A stretch of DNA of 64,000 nucleotides, from assembly GCF_009670965.2 (NCBI RefSeq), contig NZ_CP073239.1:1302001-1366000 (forward strand). The letters are read 5' to 3'. How positions within the stretch are numbered: the stretch's first letter is position 1; each line of letters starts with the position of its first letter. Positions 63,622-64,000 of the stretch are shown piece by piece. The DNA is from Riemerella anatipestifer (GTDB lineage: Bacteria > Bacteroidota > Bacteroidia > Flavobacteriales > Weeksellaceae). The notes beneath the pieces were generated by a model. That model searched no databases. It saw only the letters and a program-made list of their open reading frames with translations, and had not been told where the DNA came from. The position numbers and the translations under genes are program-made.

Positions 63622-64000
63622 ATGTTTTTAGATTTTTTTCTACCCAATAGATGTCTAAAGTGTAATCTTATTATTCCTTCTGAGGAAATTGTTTGCTGGG
63701 CATGTAAGTCTCATCTTAATTTTACTCATGATGATTTTGGAGGAAAGGCGGGATTTTATCAAAAAGTTATTCTTAAGTTTCCTGTAACTAAGGCTTTTAG
63801 TTTGATGAAGTATGAGAAAAAAGAGCTTTCTCAAGACATTATACATGCTTTAAAGTACCATTCTATGGAACGAGTGGGTAAGGTGCTAGCTCATTGGGTT
63901 TCTGAAAATATAGATTTATCTGGTCAAGGGATAGATATACTAACCAACATTCCACTTCATCCTAAAAAACAGAGAGAAAGAGGTTATAACCAGCTGCATT
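63622..64000 (+). CDS. comF: ComF family phosphoribosyltransferase-like protein (partial, runs off the window)
   Basis: The first 126 codons of a ComF protein; the 3' end is beyond the window. It starts ATG with MFLDFFLPNRCLKCN, contains the two zinc-finger pairs CLKC and CWAC, then LPRT-like LKYHSMERVGKVL and the ComF signature IPLHPKKQRERGYNQL at the edge. ComF is a late-competence protein in transforming bacteria, with a probable helicase-linked role in DNA uptake. It is independent of the tRNA, about 90 nt downstream. Confidence 0.88.
   Translation, partial: MFLDFFLPNRCLKCNLIIPSEEIVCWACKSHLNFTHDDFGGKAGFYQKVILKFPVTKAFSLMKYEKKELSQDIIHALKYHSMERVGKVLAHWVSENIDLSGQGIDILTNIPLHPKKQRERGYNQLH

Noticed and set aside
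1..64000. CRISPR array, prophage genes, rRNA, further tRNAs.
   Set aside because: No regularly spaced repeats, phage structural genes or rRNA sequence are visible; only one tRNA was found.

Overview
The window reads as ordinary chromosome of a low-G+C member of the Bacteroidota, most likely the Weeksellaceae (Chryseobacterium/Riemerella/Bergeyella group). The clade call rests on several things: a 2342-residue SprA, a SusC/SusD pair, the Bacteroidota-type short omega subunit, a GH3-family enzyme, many small families typical of flavobacteria (DUF2795, DUF2797, DUF4153, DUF6702-like), and repeated copies of the Bacteroidota promoter (-33 TTTG, about 19-20 nt, -7 TAnnTTTG). Genus and species cannot be fixed from the sequence alone.

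Layout. 1-3.4 kb (minus): ThiL, a hot-dog thioesterase and a large DUF4153-like membrane protein. 3.5-9.2 kb (plus): a DUF2797 protein, then the compact operon miaB / sigma-54 activator / lptE / acidic repeat-like protein. 9.2-10.9 kb (minus): overlapping tatD-tcdA-rnpA. 10.9-11.6 kb: a TetR regulator. 11.6-16.2 kb (minus): bamD, rpoZ, coaBC, a sugar-nucleotide transferase, a LOG-family protein and a secreted DUF6702-like protein. 16.4-20.9 kb (plus): a UDP-glucuronate-type epimerase, a DUF2795 protein and secA.

21.1-29.3 kb is the accessory island of the window. It holds a membrane-spanning TPR/AraC-type regulator, a divergent small lipoprotein plus TonB-dependent receptor, a 67-residue double-glycine precursor peptide, a radical SAM/SPASM maturase with complete cysteine motifs, and a C39-peptidase ABC exporter. 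Together these look like a self-contained ribosomally made, post-translationally modified peptide (RiPP) system. An intrinsic terminator lies between precursor and maturase, and a 22-bp palindrome lies in the divergent control region. The product is not one I recognise.

29.4-41.8 kb: ROK kinase, tsf, accA, gltX, GH3 enzyme, nth, bcp, S9 oligopeptidase, alpha/beta hydrolase, lpxH and a QueD-like enzyme. 41.9-49.5 kb (minus): sprA (gliding/type IX secretion) directly behind ruvA. 49.7-54.1 kb (minus): a susC-susD nutrient-uptake operon with a terminator-like hairpin and a short reading frame in its leader, divergent from an Lrp/AsnC regulator. 54.4-57 kb (plus): lrp, ruvC, truncated haemoglobin and dprA. 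57.2-64 kb: gdhA, the fused acyl-CoA mutase icmF, an HD hydrolase, a small membrane protein, tRNA-Cys and the start of comF.

Several housekeeping enzymes show altered hallmark residues: CoaBC (Asn to Asp and Cys to Ser in the decarboxylase half), endonuclease III (no Fe-S cysteines) and ROK kinase (no zinc cysteines). Two genes (GH3, queD) appear to be transcribed as leaderless mRNAs.
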